This document shows positions 57,143-64,000 of a stretch of DNA of 64,000 nucleotides, in pieces. Where the stretch lies: contig JAWXTY010000005.1 of the NCBI GenBank assembly GCA_044433115.1, positions 1-64,000 on the forward strand, in the 5' to 3' direction. Under the pieces are notes generated by a model. The model was not told the origin of the DNA. It ran no database searches and worked only from the letters and a program-made list of their open reading frames with translations. The DNA comes from CAKUIA01 sp044433115 (GTDB taxonomy: Bacteria > Verrucomicrobiota > Verrucomicrobiia > Opitutales > Intestinicryptomonadaceae). A program made the position numbers and the translations under genes. Within the stretch, counting starts at the first letter, position 1, and each line of letters begins with the position of its first letter.

Positions 57143-58519
57143 ATGTCTATAAACGCTCATACAAAATTTTTAGGAGAAGCTAGTATGCCTAAGCTTCTTC
57201 TAAAATTTTCTATACCTGCAATAGTTTCCACAACATTACACGCTCTATATAATATTATAGATAGGTTTTTTGTTGGAAATGCCTTAGGGCAAGACGCTCT
57301 TGCAGCAATTCAGCTATGCTTTGCCCCTACCCTATTTTTGCTTGCCTTTGGTATGCTCATAGGTCAAGGTTCGGCGACTTTGCTATCTATAAAATTAGGG
57401 CAGCGTAAGGCTAAAGATGCAGAAAAAGTATTGGGGCAGTGCCTGTTTTTGTTTTGTAGCTTAGGGGTGCTAATATTTTTCTTAGCTCAGCTTTTTACAA
57501 AAAACATACTCTCCATTTTCGGAGCAAAAGAAGAAGTCCTAAGCTTAGCTATAAGTTATTACACTGTGCTTGTCTCTGGTATAATCCTAGAAAAAATATC
57601 CTTTGGCTTTAATAACCTAATTCGTGCTGAGGGCAAACCTCTATATTCTATGTACACGATGTTTATAGGCATAGGTGTCAATATAGTGCTAGACTGGTAC
57701 TTCTTGATGGTCTTAGGTTTAGGTATACAATGGGCAGCGATTGCAACGCTTATTGGGCAGTTTTGTGGCTCAATTTGGGTATTGCGTTACTACATTCTAG
57801 GAAAATCTACCCTCAAATTAAAGTTTGAAAATATAAGAATATTCCCAACTCTACTAGCAAAAATGCTTAAAGTTGGTTCTCCTATATTCTTGCTTCAGCT
57901 GCTTAATTCTGTAGTTATGTCTTATGTAACTATACAAATTATCAAGTACGGCACTCAAAATTCCCTAAGCATCATAGGCACGATTATGCCTATGGATATG
58001 ATAATCTTAATGCCTACGATGGGTATCAATATGGGAGCTCAAGCTATCGTTGGCTACAACTGGGGAGCAAAGCTCTACGATAGGGTTAGGCAATGCTTTA
58101 AGTACTGCCTGATTTTCGCAAATGGCTATACATTTTTAGGATTTTTATGCTTCTTTACTTTTGCTAAAGATATTGCAAGGCAATTCCTTGGCGACGGCGA
58201 AGCCCTCCTAAATGAGGCTGCAGAGGCTATGCGTATAATGTGCTCTGCCTTTGTAATTATTGGGCTAAACATCACAACTTCTACCTTCTTCCAATCCACT
58301 GGCAGACCTGCTCTAAGCATATTTATAAATCTGCTTAGACAAGTTATTATAATGTTGCCTTTGCTGATAATCCTACCTCCAATATTTGGCGTTAAGGGAG
58401 TATTTCTAACTTTCCCTCTCACTAATTTCCTAACTGGTATTTGTGCCTTAATTATGATTTATTACGAATTTAAAAGGCTCAACAAACTTCAAAACAACTT
58501 AATCTATGAAAAAAGCTAA
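57143..58519 (+). CDS. MATE-family efflux transporter
   Basis: 458 residues with 12 predicted membrane helices. SMPKLLLKFSIPAIVSTTLHAL, IDRFFVGNALGQDALAAIQL, LLAFGMLIGQGSATLLSIKLG and the second-half repeat MGINMGAQAIVGYNWGAK are typical of the MatE fold (DinF/NorM relatives). It exports drugs or cations using an ion gradient; the substrate is unknown. A weak hairpin (AGTGC/GCACT, about 57108-57121) separates it from tyrS. Its end overlaps the next gene by 14 bases. Confidence 0.9.
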   Translation: MSINAHTKFLGEASMPKLLLKFSIPAIVSTTLHALYNIIDRFFVGNALGQDALAAIQLCFAPTLFLLAFGMLIGQGSATLLSIKLGQRKAKDAEKVLGQCLFLFCSLGVLIFFLAQLFTKNILSIFGAKEEVLSLAISYYTVLVSGIILEKISFGFNNLIRAEGKPLYSMYTMFIGIGVNIVLDWYFLMVLGLGIQWAAIATLIGQFCGSIWVLRYYILGKSTLKLKFENIRIFPTLLAKMLKVGSPIFLLQLLNSVVMSYVTIQIIKYGTQNSLSIIGTIMPMDMIILMPTMGINMGAQAIVGYNWGAKLYDRVRQCFKYCLIFANGYTFLGFLCFFTFAKDIARQFLGDGEALLNEAAEAMRIMCSAFVIIGLNITTSTFFQSTGRPALSIFINLLRQVIIMLPLLIILPPIFGVKGVFLTFPLTNFLTGICALIMIYYEFKRLNKLQNNLIYEKS

Positions 58520-59225
58520 AAAAGAAAACACCCTCTTTAATATAATTTTTAATATAGCTATCCCTAGCGTATTGCTAATTTGGGGTGGCAAATTCCTTAA
58601 AAATAAGGGTATAGAAAGCATTTTGGGCTTAGATGCAAGCGTGCTTATTTTCGTCTTGGCTTTGGCTTTCCCTATAATATATGGGATTTACGACTTGGTA
58701 TCTCGCAAAAAGTGGAACGTGATTTCTATCATAGGCGTAATTAGCGTATTCCTAACTGGAGGAATTGGCTTAATGCAATTATCAAGAGAGTGGATTATCG
58801 CAAAAGAGGGCTTAGTTCCCCTCGTTTTGGGTGTCATAGTTTTGATTTCCTCCTTCACAAAAAAGCCTCTAATTAAGGCTTTAGTCTACAATGACGCTGT
58901 TTTAAATATAGAAAAACTCGAAGCAAAACTTATCGAAAACAATAATATGGACGCCTTTAATTCAGAGTTTAAAAAGATAAATTACATCTTTGCTTTCTCT
59001 TTTTTACTTAGTGCTATATTGAATTTTGCCCTTGCCTCTTATATATTTACAGCAAATTCTAGCCAAGAAGAATTTAACGAACAAGTCGGAAAAATGACTG
59101 CACTTAGCTACCCTGTAATCGTTTTGCCAACTACTATAATTATGCTTTTTGCCACTTTTAAAATATTTAAAGCTATAAAGAAATATTCAAATCTTGGCTT
59201 TGAAGAATTGCTAAATACTGATTAA
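58506..59225 (+). CDS. VC0807-type integral membrane protein
   Basis: 239 residues with about six membrane helices. IAIPSVLLIWGGKFL, ALAFPIIYGIYDLVSRKKWN and SIIGVISVFLTGGIGLMQL, then AKEGLVPLVLGVIVLIS, match the pattern of the VC0807 family. Function is not established. The 14-base overlap with the MATE gene implies coupled translation. Confidence 0.7.
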   Translation: MKKAKKENTLFNIIFNIAIPSVLLIWGGKFLKNKGIESILGLDASVLIFVLALAFPIIYGIYDLVSRKKWNVISIIGVISVFLTGGIGLMQLSREWIIAKEGLVPLVLGVIVLISSFTKKPLIKALVYNDAVLNIEKLEAKLIENNNMDAFNSEFKKINYIFAFSFLLSAILNFALASYIFTANSSQEEFNEQVGKMTALSYPVIVLPTTIIMLFATFKIFKAIKKYSNLGFEELLNTD

Positions 59226-59239
59226 TCTTAAGGAAATAT

Positions 59240-60190
59240 ATGCCAGTAATCGCACTATCAACTTGCTATTTGCAACACAAGTTCAAAGTGAACTCCTACG
59301 ATATGCTCTATGAGGCAAAACAGATGGGATATGACTATGTGGAAATTAGCCACAGCCTTCCCATAAATGCACAAGAGGGCGTATTAAAGGCTGTAGATGA
59401 GGGTTTCATAAAGGTTGCCTCTTGCCACAATTTTTGCCCAATGCCCCCTGTGCTAAGCTCAAAAGTGCCAGCTCCAAACATATATTCACCTGCAAGCTTC
59501 AACAAAAAAGAAGCCCAACTTTGGCTTAAATATACGCTCAAAACTATAGAATTTGCAAAGCAAGTTAAGGCAAGTGCTATAGTTTGCCACTGTGGCACTC
59601 TCGAGCATATATTCTTGCCCCTAGATAGAAATATCACAAAGCAACTTAAGCAAGACAAGCCACTAAGCGACATTATTTTAAGTGCAAAATATCAAAAAAT
59701 CAAAGAGCATTATTTGAAAAAATCTGCAAATAAGAGCCAAGCTTACTATAAAAATATCAGGCAAAGTTTGCTAAAGCTAGAAGATAGCCTCAAAGGCTCT
59801 AATATTAATATAGCTATAGAAAATAGGGACAATGCCCCTGAATTACCTTTCGATTGGAACTTGGATAAAGCACACAAAGACTTCTTTGACGACATTGCCT
59901 ACACAAAATCTTGGCACGATATAGGACACTCCAAAAAACGTGAGCTATATGGGCTATACAATCAAGAGCAACTCATCAAAGATACTCATAAACGTATCAT
60001 AGGCTGGCACTTACAAGATTGTACCAATCAAGGCAAAGACCACCTTGCACTTGGCGAAGGCGATGTAGATTTTAAAAGAATTTCAAAATACTTTGACAAA
60101 GAAAAACATTTATTTATCTTTGAACTCAATAATAAACAAGATAGACAAAAAGTCATAGACTCAAAAAAAATATTAGAGGATTTATTATGA
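59240..60190 (+). CDS. sugar phosphate isomerase/epimerase-like TIM-barrel protein
   Basis: 316 residues. The xylose-isomerase-like/AP-endonuclease-2 fold is visible: metal-site segments SAIVCHCGTLE, NIAIENRDNAPE, SWHDIGHSKKRELYG, IGWHLQDCTNQGKDHLALGEGDVDF and the C-terminal LFIFELNNKQD. Conserved His, Glu and Asp metal ligands are present. AAGGAA precedes the ATG. Substrate is unknown. Its stop overlaps the ybeY ATG by four bases. Confidence 0.8.
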   Translation: MPVIALSTCYLQHKFKVNSYDMLYEAKQMGYDYVEISHSLPINAQEGVLKAVDEGFIKVASCHNFCPMPPVLSSKVPAPNIYSPASFNKKEAQLWLKYTLKTIEFAKQVKASAIVCHCGTLEHIFLPLDRNITKQLKQDKPLSDIILSAKYQKIKEHYLKKSANKSQAYYKNIRQSLLKLEDSLKGSNINIAIENRDNAPELPFDWNLDKAHKDFFDDIAYTKSWHDIGHSKKRELYGLYNQEQLIKDTHKRIIGWHLQDCTNQGKDHLALGEGDVDFKRISKYFDKEKHLFIFELNNKQDRQKVIDSKKILEDLL

Positions 60191-60654
60191 AACGTGAAGT
60201 AGAATTAAGCAACAACTCGAAATTTGTAGACATAAATGAAGCAAAACTAAGTGAATTTATTCAATGCTTAGACGATAATTTAGAAACGAGCCTACTCGCC
60301 CCTAAAGGCGATTTATCCATTGCTGTATTCGATGAAGAAATGATTTCTAAGCTACACGCAGATTTCCTAAACGACCCAAGCGACACTGACGTAATCACCT
60401 TTGATGGCGATGACTTTGACTTCGCTGGCGAAATTTGCGTAAACGCTCAAAGAGCCTTAAAACTCGCTTCGCAGTTCAATCATAGCCCAAGCAAAGAGCT
60501 ATCTCTCTACATCGCTCACGGCTATCTTCACCTCGCTGGCATAGATGATATTGCCCCAGAAGATGCACTAATTATGCGTGCCTCAGAGAAAAAAGCCCTA
60601 GATTGCCTAGAAAAATTTAACTTATGCGAAATATTCGATTTTAAAAAGGATTAA
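60187..60654 (+). CDS. ybeY: endoribonuclease YbeY (rRNA maturation)
   Basis: 155 residues. FLNDPSDTDVITFDGDDF and AGEICVNAQRAL precede the zinc motif, which reads HGYLHLAGIDD. The family motif is HGxLHLxGxDH, so H111 and H115 are kept but the third ligand His is Asp at 121. An Asp can bind zinc, so activity may persist. YbeY acts in 16S rRNA 3'-end maturation and 70S quality control. Confidence 0.92.
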   Translation: MKREVELSNNSKFVDINEAKLSEFIQCLDDNLETSLLAPKGDLSIAVFDEEMISKLHADFLNDPSDTDVITFDGDDFDFAGEICVNAQRALKLASQFNHSPSKELSLYIAHGYLHLAGIDDIAPEDALIMRASEKKALDCLEKFNLCEIFDFKKD

Positions 60655-60656
60655 TT

Positions 60657-61301
60657 ATGATTAAATCACTTAGAAATTCTCTCATAACAGGTTTAGTAAT
60701 TTTACTACCCTTATCAGTAACCTTATTTATACTCTACTTTTTAGTTACAAAAATAGGTAGCCCAATTAGTAATGTCCTATTTAAACCACTACTAGATGAA
60801 ATAGACCAAACTTTCATAAATGAATATGTCCTAAATATAATATTAGACACTATAGGCACCCTGCTCGTAATTCTAGCAATAACCCTAATAGGCTTTCTAT
60901 CTAAATTCATATTAGGCAAATTCGCAATCAACACCTTTGAAGCCCTAATAGACAAAATCCCAGTTGCAAAACAAATATACAACACTGTAAAACAAATTGT
61001 AGATACTTTTTCTAAACAAAAAAAAGCTGTATTCCAAGAGGTAGTTCTAATAGAATTTCCAAGAAAAGGAGCATACGCTATAGGTTTTCTAACTAGCGAA
61101 GCTAAAGGCGAAATTCAACACAAAACAGGCGAAGAAGTTGTAAATATCTTTGTACCAACAACTCCCAACCCTACAAGTGGCTTCTTAGTTATGTTCGCAA
61201 AAAACGAAGTAACTTCCTTAGATATGACTGTAGCAGAAGCTATGAAACTAATTATATCAGGCGGGGCAGTAAGCCCACAATGGGCTAAAAAAATTGACTA
61301 A
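60657..61301 (+). CDS. DUF502 family membrane protein
   Basis: 214 residues. The N-terminus SLRNSLITGLVILLPLSVTL with a first membrane helix, a second helix (TIGTLLVILAITLIGFLSKF) and KIPVAKQIYNTVKQIVDTFS, VLIEFPRKGAYAIGFLTSE and VFVPTTPNPTSGFLV-like segments define the DUF502 family, found widely in bacteria and plants. Function is unknown. It starts 3 bases after ybeY. Confidence 0.88.
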   Translation: MIKSLRNSLITGLVILLPLSVTLFILYFLVTKIGSPISNVLFKPLLDEIDQTFINEYVLNIILDTIGTLLVILAITLIGFLSKFILGKFAINTFEALIDKIPVAKQIYNTVKQIVDTFSKQKKAVFQEVVLIEFPRKGAYAIGFLTSEAKGEIQHKTGEEVVNIFVPTTPNPTSGFLVMFAKNEVTSLDMTVAEAMKLIISGGAVSPQWAKKID

Positions 61302-61893
61302 TACCCTAGAAGGCATAATTTTAAATAAAGAAAATAGGGCAGAAAATTTCATAAGTTTTACCCTATTCTCTAAAGATATAGGCATTTGCTACGCTATGAT
61401 TAAAATGTCTAAATCAAAACATATCCCCCTACCCGACCTCTTTAACGAAATATCCATCGAAGCAAATAAAGCAAACTCTTCCAATACATACTTCATTAAA
61501 AGTATAAACAACATAGACTGCATAAACAACTTCACAAAAAACTACAAAGCATTCATCGAAGCCACTAAACTAGCTCAGTGCCTAATCAAAAATGCCCCTC
61601 ACCTAGAAGACTTCACACACCCCTACCAAGACTTCACACAAGCCCTAAAAGCTTACATAAACGCTAAAGACCCACGCATAATAAACATAAAATGGCTCTA
61701 CAAACTCTCAAAACGAGAAGGCTACCCAATCAAAGAAGATTTCGCCACAAAGCTACCCCTACCCCTACAAAACCCCTTCGTAAATATAATTAAACTCCCC
61801 TCAAACTCCTGCGAAATCAATAATAATGACTTAGATTACATATACAATAATCTATCCATCTGGATTAATAACCAAACCGATATTATTTATTAG
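61294..61893 (+). CDS. RecO-like DNA repair protein (TTG start)
   Basis: 199 residues from a TTG at 61294 that overlaps the DUF502 stop by eight bases. The start TLEGIILNKENRAENFISFT, then LFSKDIGICYAMIKMSK, follows the RecO OB-fold pattern. The helical C-terminal half is short and lacks the CxxC zinc site of many RecO. The protein is unusually Asn/Lys/Ile-rich. No ATG in frame lies near enough to keep the OB-fold, which supports TTG. Identification is moderate; a diverged RecO is most likely. Confidence 0.6.
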   Translation: MTNTLEGIILNKENRAENFISFTLFSKDIGICYAMIKMSKSKHIPLPDLFNEISIEANKANSSNTYFIKSINNIDCINNFTKNYKAFIEATKLAQCLIKNAPHLEDFTHPYQDFTQALKAYINAKDPRIINIKWLYKLSKREGYPIKEDFATKLPLPLQNPFVNIIKLPSNSCEINNNDLDYIYNNLSIWINNQTDIIY

Positions 61894-61923
61894 AGATAAG
61901 AAAAAGAGAGAAAGAGATAAGAA

Positions 61924-62187
61924 TTAGGGGCTTTGCCCCTATAACCCCATTAAGGGCTTAGTTGCCGCCCTTAAAATCTGAAACAAGGCAGTGCCTTGAG
62001 CCATAGTTTTTGTTGGCGTGTGTTGATTAGAGTGTTTGCCTTAGGGTCTTGGTTGCTTGCCCAGCTTCCCTTATATTTAATTTAATTGATTATTAAATCA
62101 ATGAAATTAAATATAAATTCTTTCACATCGAAAGAGAAGTATCTCTTTCGAGTTATTTACAACTTATTTTAAATTTTAAGCTTTGCA
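61924..62187 (-). repeat. structured repeat family R, copy Y
   Basis: About 264 bp on the minus strand. It has the TCGAAAGAGA hairpin (62128-62151), a variable stem TTATATTTAATTT/AAATTAAATATAA (62071-62116), then GGGCAAGCAACC, CTAATCAACACACGCCA and AAGGCA/TGCCTT. TTAAGGGC/GCCCTTAA and the closing AGGGGC-AAA-GCCCCT hairpin (61926-61940) end it. TTAAGGGC/GCCCTTAA replaces TTAAGGAC/GTCCTTAA of the other copies, a compensating change. It lies 31 bases after the RecO-like gene. Confidence 0.82.
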
Positions 62188-62268
62188 CTTGAATGTGCAA
62201 AGGAAAATAAGTTTAAGATATCAAAAACACTATACTCCCTGAAAACAAAATAATTCCCAAGGACTGCT

Positions 62269-62413
62269 AAAAATTGCATAGCAATTTTTGTAGGGGCTTC
62301 AAATTGCCCTTCAGGCGAGTATTCGCTTTTATTTAGGGGTCGAAGCGTACTTGCGTACGTGAGAGTCCTAAATAAAAGTGAAACGGAACATCAAGGGTGA
62401 TTTCAAGCCCCTA
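62269..62413 (+). repeat. structured repeat family Q, copy D
   Basis: A small hairpin AAAAATTGC/GCAATTTTT (62269-62289), then the palindrome 62291-62413. Its outer arms are TAGGGGCTTCAAATTGCCCTT and its near-complement ending GCCCCTA. CTTCAA replaces the CGTAAG of other copies, and the opposite arm has changed to match. The inner stem is CTTTTATTTAGG/CCTAAATAAAAG, and the apex is GTAC-TTGC-GTAC instead of GTAT-ATTA-ATAC. It lies two bases after the mnmG stop on that gene's strand. The rest of the 61894-62415 gap (62188-62268) shows nothing definite. Confidence 0.85.
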
Positions 62414-62415
62414 CC

Positions 62416-64000
62416 CTAAAAGAGTTGGATTAGGAGGATATTTATGTCTGCCGGCGAAACACCTGAAATTCTTGAGGCTTGGGCGAGGCTTAGGGGTTGG
62501 ATTTGAGTTAGCTTTTGAGCTGCTTCTATGCGTAAGCCTTTAAGGCTTTTGTAGTCAAAGTTTCTAGGAAGAAGTCTATCTTCAATATCTTTGAGTTTTT
62601 CTATATGCTTAAGTTCTCGTTGGAGGTAGCCTTTATAGATTACTCTGTATAGGATTTCGTCTTTAGTTGGCTTATCAAGGTTATTAAAAGCTTGAGGAAG
62701 ATTAACTGCAAAGGCTACGCCTTCTTGTTTTAGTTTTAAAGCCCAAGAGCCACTTTCAATTTTTTCTACCCAAGAATTAGTGTTTTTGATTTTAGCTTCA
62801 ATCTTAGATAAACGAGCGTCGTCGATTAGGGAATATTCCTTAGCGTGATTATATAGTCTATGTTCTGCACTGTTGTGGTTTAGAAGTAGGCGATATTCAG
62901 CACGAGAGGTGAACATTCTATAAGGCTCAATAGTGCCTTTATTTACGAGATCGTCAATAAGTACACCTATGTAGCTTTCGTGTCGTTTTAAAATCATAGG
63001 GTCTTTGTTAAGGAGTTTAGCACTAGCATTTACGCCAGCAACTAAGCCCTGCCCTGCGGCTTCTTCATAGCCACTAGTGCCATTTATTTGACCTGCAAAG
63101 AAAAGGTTTTCGATAATTTTCGACTCCAAAGACGCTAAAAGTTGAGTTGGTGGGCAATAATCATATTCCACAGCATAGGCAGGACGTGCCATTTTTGCAT
63201 TTTCTAAACCAGAAATAGTCTTTAAAATCTTAGATTGGACTTCTATAGGTAGCGATGTAGACAAGCCATTAATGTAGTATTCATCAGTAAATCTGCCTTC
63301 TGGTTCAACGAATAGCCTATGCGAATTTTTGTCAGAAAAGCGTACAATTTTATCTTCTATACTTGGGCAATAACGAGGGCCCACCCCTTTAATCTCGCCA
63401 CTATACATAGCAGATTTAGTTAGGTTATCACGTATAACTTGGGCTGTTTCTTCGTTAGTATGAGTTTCCCAGCAGGATATTTGTTCTTTACCAAATGCAG
63501 TAAAATCGTAAATATTTTTTGATTGTTCCACGTGGAACATTTCGTCTCTAGTTTCATAGAAGCCAAAAAGCTGAGGAGTTGAGTCGCCATCTTGCCTTGT
63601 CATCTTAGAGAAATCTATGCTTTTTGCAAGTATTCTTGCAGGTGTACCAGTCTTTAAACGTTCAACTATTATGTTGTTTTTCCTTAGAGAGTCCGACAAA
63701 GTTTCAGCAGAAAAGTCTCCCATTCTGCCACCTATAGTCTTATTTGTGCCTATGTGCATAAGCCCCTTAAGGAAAGTACCTGTAGTTAAGATGACAGTTT
63801 CGCCATAGAAATTTTGTCCTAAATTTGTTTCAACACCTATAACTTTATTATTTTCGCAAATAATACCTGTAGCTATAGCTTGGAAAATGGATAAATTTTT
63901 AGCTTTTTCTAAGACATTTTTCATTCTAAATTGATAAGCTTTTTTATCACACTGAGCTCTTGGTCCATGAACCGCTTGCCCCTTAGAAGCATTCAATAAT
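62416..64000 (-). CDS. mnmG: tRNA uridine-5-carboxymethylaminomethyl modification enzyme MnmG (5' end outside the window)
   Basis: At least 527 residues; the frame stays open to the window edge, so roughly the first 80-100 residues with the FAD-binding GxGxxG are missing. Visible marks are AVHGPRAQCDKKAYQ, VILTTGTFLKGLMHIG, IVERLKTGTPARI, GVGPRYCPSIEDKIVRF, FVEPEGRFTDEYYINGLSTS and GQINGTSGYEEAAGQGLVAG. With MnmE it modifies the wobble uridine of several tRNAs. The gene contains a perfect parS-like palindrome (MFHVEQ codons). In many bacteria mnmG is next to rsmG and parAB near the origin, which should be looked for to the right. Confidence 0.97.
   Translation of the reverse strand, partial: LLNASKGQAVHGPRAQCDKKAYQFRMKNVLEKAKNLSIFQAIATGIICENNKVIGVETNLGQNFYGETVILTTGTFLKGLMHIGTNKTIGGRMGDFSAETLSDSLRKNNIIVERLKTGTPARILAKSIDFSKMTRQDGDSTPQLFGFYETRDEMFHVEQSKNIYDFTAFGKEQISCWETHTNEETAQVIRDNLTKSAMYSGEIKGVGPRYCPSIEDKIVRFSDKNSHRLFVEPEGRFTDEYYINGLSTSLPIEVQSKILKTISGLENAKMARPAYAVEYDYCPPTQLLASLESKIIENLFFAGQINGTSGYEEAAGQGLVAGVNASAKLLNKDPMILKRHESYIGVLIDDLVNKGTIEPYRMFTSRAEYRLLLNHNSAEHRLYNHAKEYSLIDDARLSKIEAKIKNTNSWVEKIESGSWALKLKQEGVAFAVNLPQAFNNLDKPTKDEILYRVIYKGYLQRELKHIEKLKDIEDRLLPRNFDYKSLKGLRIEAAQKLTQIQPLSLAQASRISGVSPADINILLIQLF
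63524..63539. other. parS-like centromere site inside mnmG
   Basis: TGTTCCACGTGGAACA is a perfect 16-bp palindrome of the ParB-binding parS type. Known parS sites read TGTTNCACGTGAAACA, and the GTTCCACGTGGAAC core occurs in Pseudomonas parS. It lies in mnmG coding sequence, encoding MFHVEQ. mnmG often adjoins parAB near the chromosomal origin. Confidence 0.7.

Overview
The window is a dense, AT-rich bacterial chromosome segment, roughly 36-38% GC by eye. It carries about 50 genes on both strands. It has no rRNA, tRNA, CRISPR array, transposase or phage gene that I can see. Genes for lipid A and outer-membrane biogenesis (lpxK, LolC/LolD-type ABC genes, an LptC/OstA-like protein, rseP) show a Gram-negative cell. 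A secreted sulfatase with a CGASR maturation site, two secreted proteins with a DUF1080-type domain and a large IspG of the chlamydial/plant type together point to the PVC group. A low-GC member of Verrucomicrobiota or Lentisphaerota is my inference, not a proven placement.

Layout. At 1-6.6 kb (minus strand) there is a DUF1796 protein, a secreted unknown, and an operon of acyl-ACP synthetase-like gene, alr and two PilN/PilO-like genes. At 6.6-15.2 kb (plus) there is an FtsB-like protein, a GH13 enzyme, the LptC/OstA-like protein, and the glycolytic trio gap-pgk-tpiA. At 15.4-32.6 kb (minus) come sppA, dnaE, recA, a RidA/chorismatase-like protein, a secreted unknown, a DegT aminotransferase, a carboxyltransferase subunit (oadA/pycB type), a sulfatase and sucCD. 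At 33-37 kb (plus) are the two DUF1080 proteins, rpsR, a Sua5-type tsaC, rplU and rpmA. At 37.7-49.3 kb (minus) a HAD hydrolase, dnaN, a membrane protein, lpxK, LolC-like, LolD-like, ligA, mutL and lysS are tightly packed with several stop/start overlaps. At 49.3-61.9 kb (plus) uppS, cdsA, dxr, rseP, ispG and tyrS are followed by a MATE transporter, a VC0807-type protein, a TIM-barrel protein, ybeY, a DUF502 protein and a RecO-like gene. The window ends inside mnmG (minus), which carries a parS-like palindrome in its coding sequence.

The most unusual content lies between genes. Three families of interspersed structured repeats sit immediately after stop codons. Family Q (four copies; 15207, 30213, 30425, 62269) is a small hairpin next to a palindrome of about 120 bp closed by GGGGC. 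Family P (two full copies, 26840 and 50927, plus a short form at 1096) has 19-bp perfectly paired ends and a paired interior. Family R (three copies; 22566, 37396, 61924) has three conserved hairpins ending in a GGGGC-AAA-GCCCC stem. Within each family the copies differ in sequence at paired positions but keep the pairing. This suggests that base pairing is maintained, or that arms are re-copied, and that these are not simple decayed insertions. Two copies supply the stop codons of sucD and cdsA. A fourth locus (37119-37393) has 14-bp tandem repeats bracketed by inverted GTGGACA arrays.

A recurring A-tract plus TTGCAA promoter element can be read in front of several genes. The glycolytic genes share a hairpin leader motif, and Pgk has a cysteine/lysine-rich C-terminal tail that is not part of the normal enzyme.
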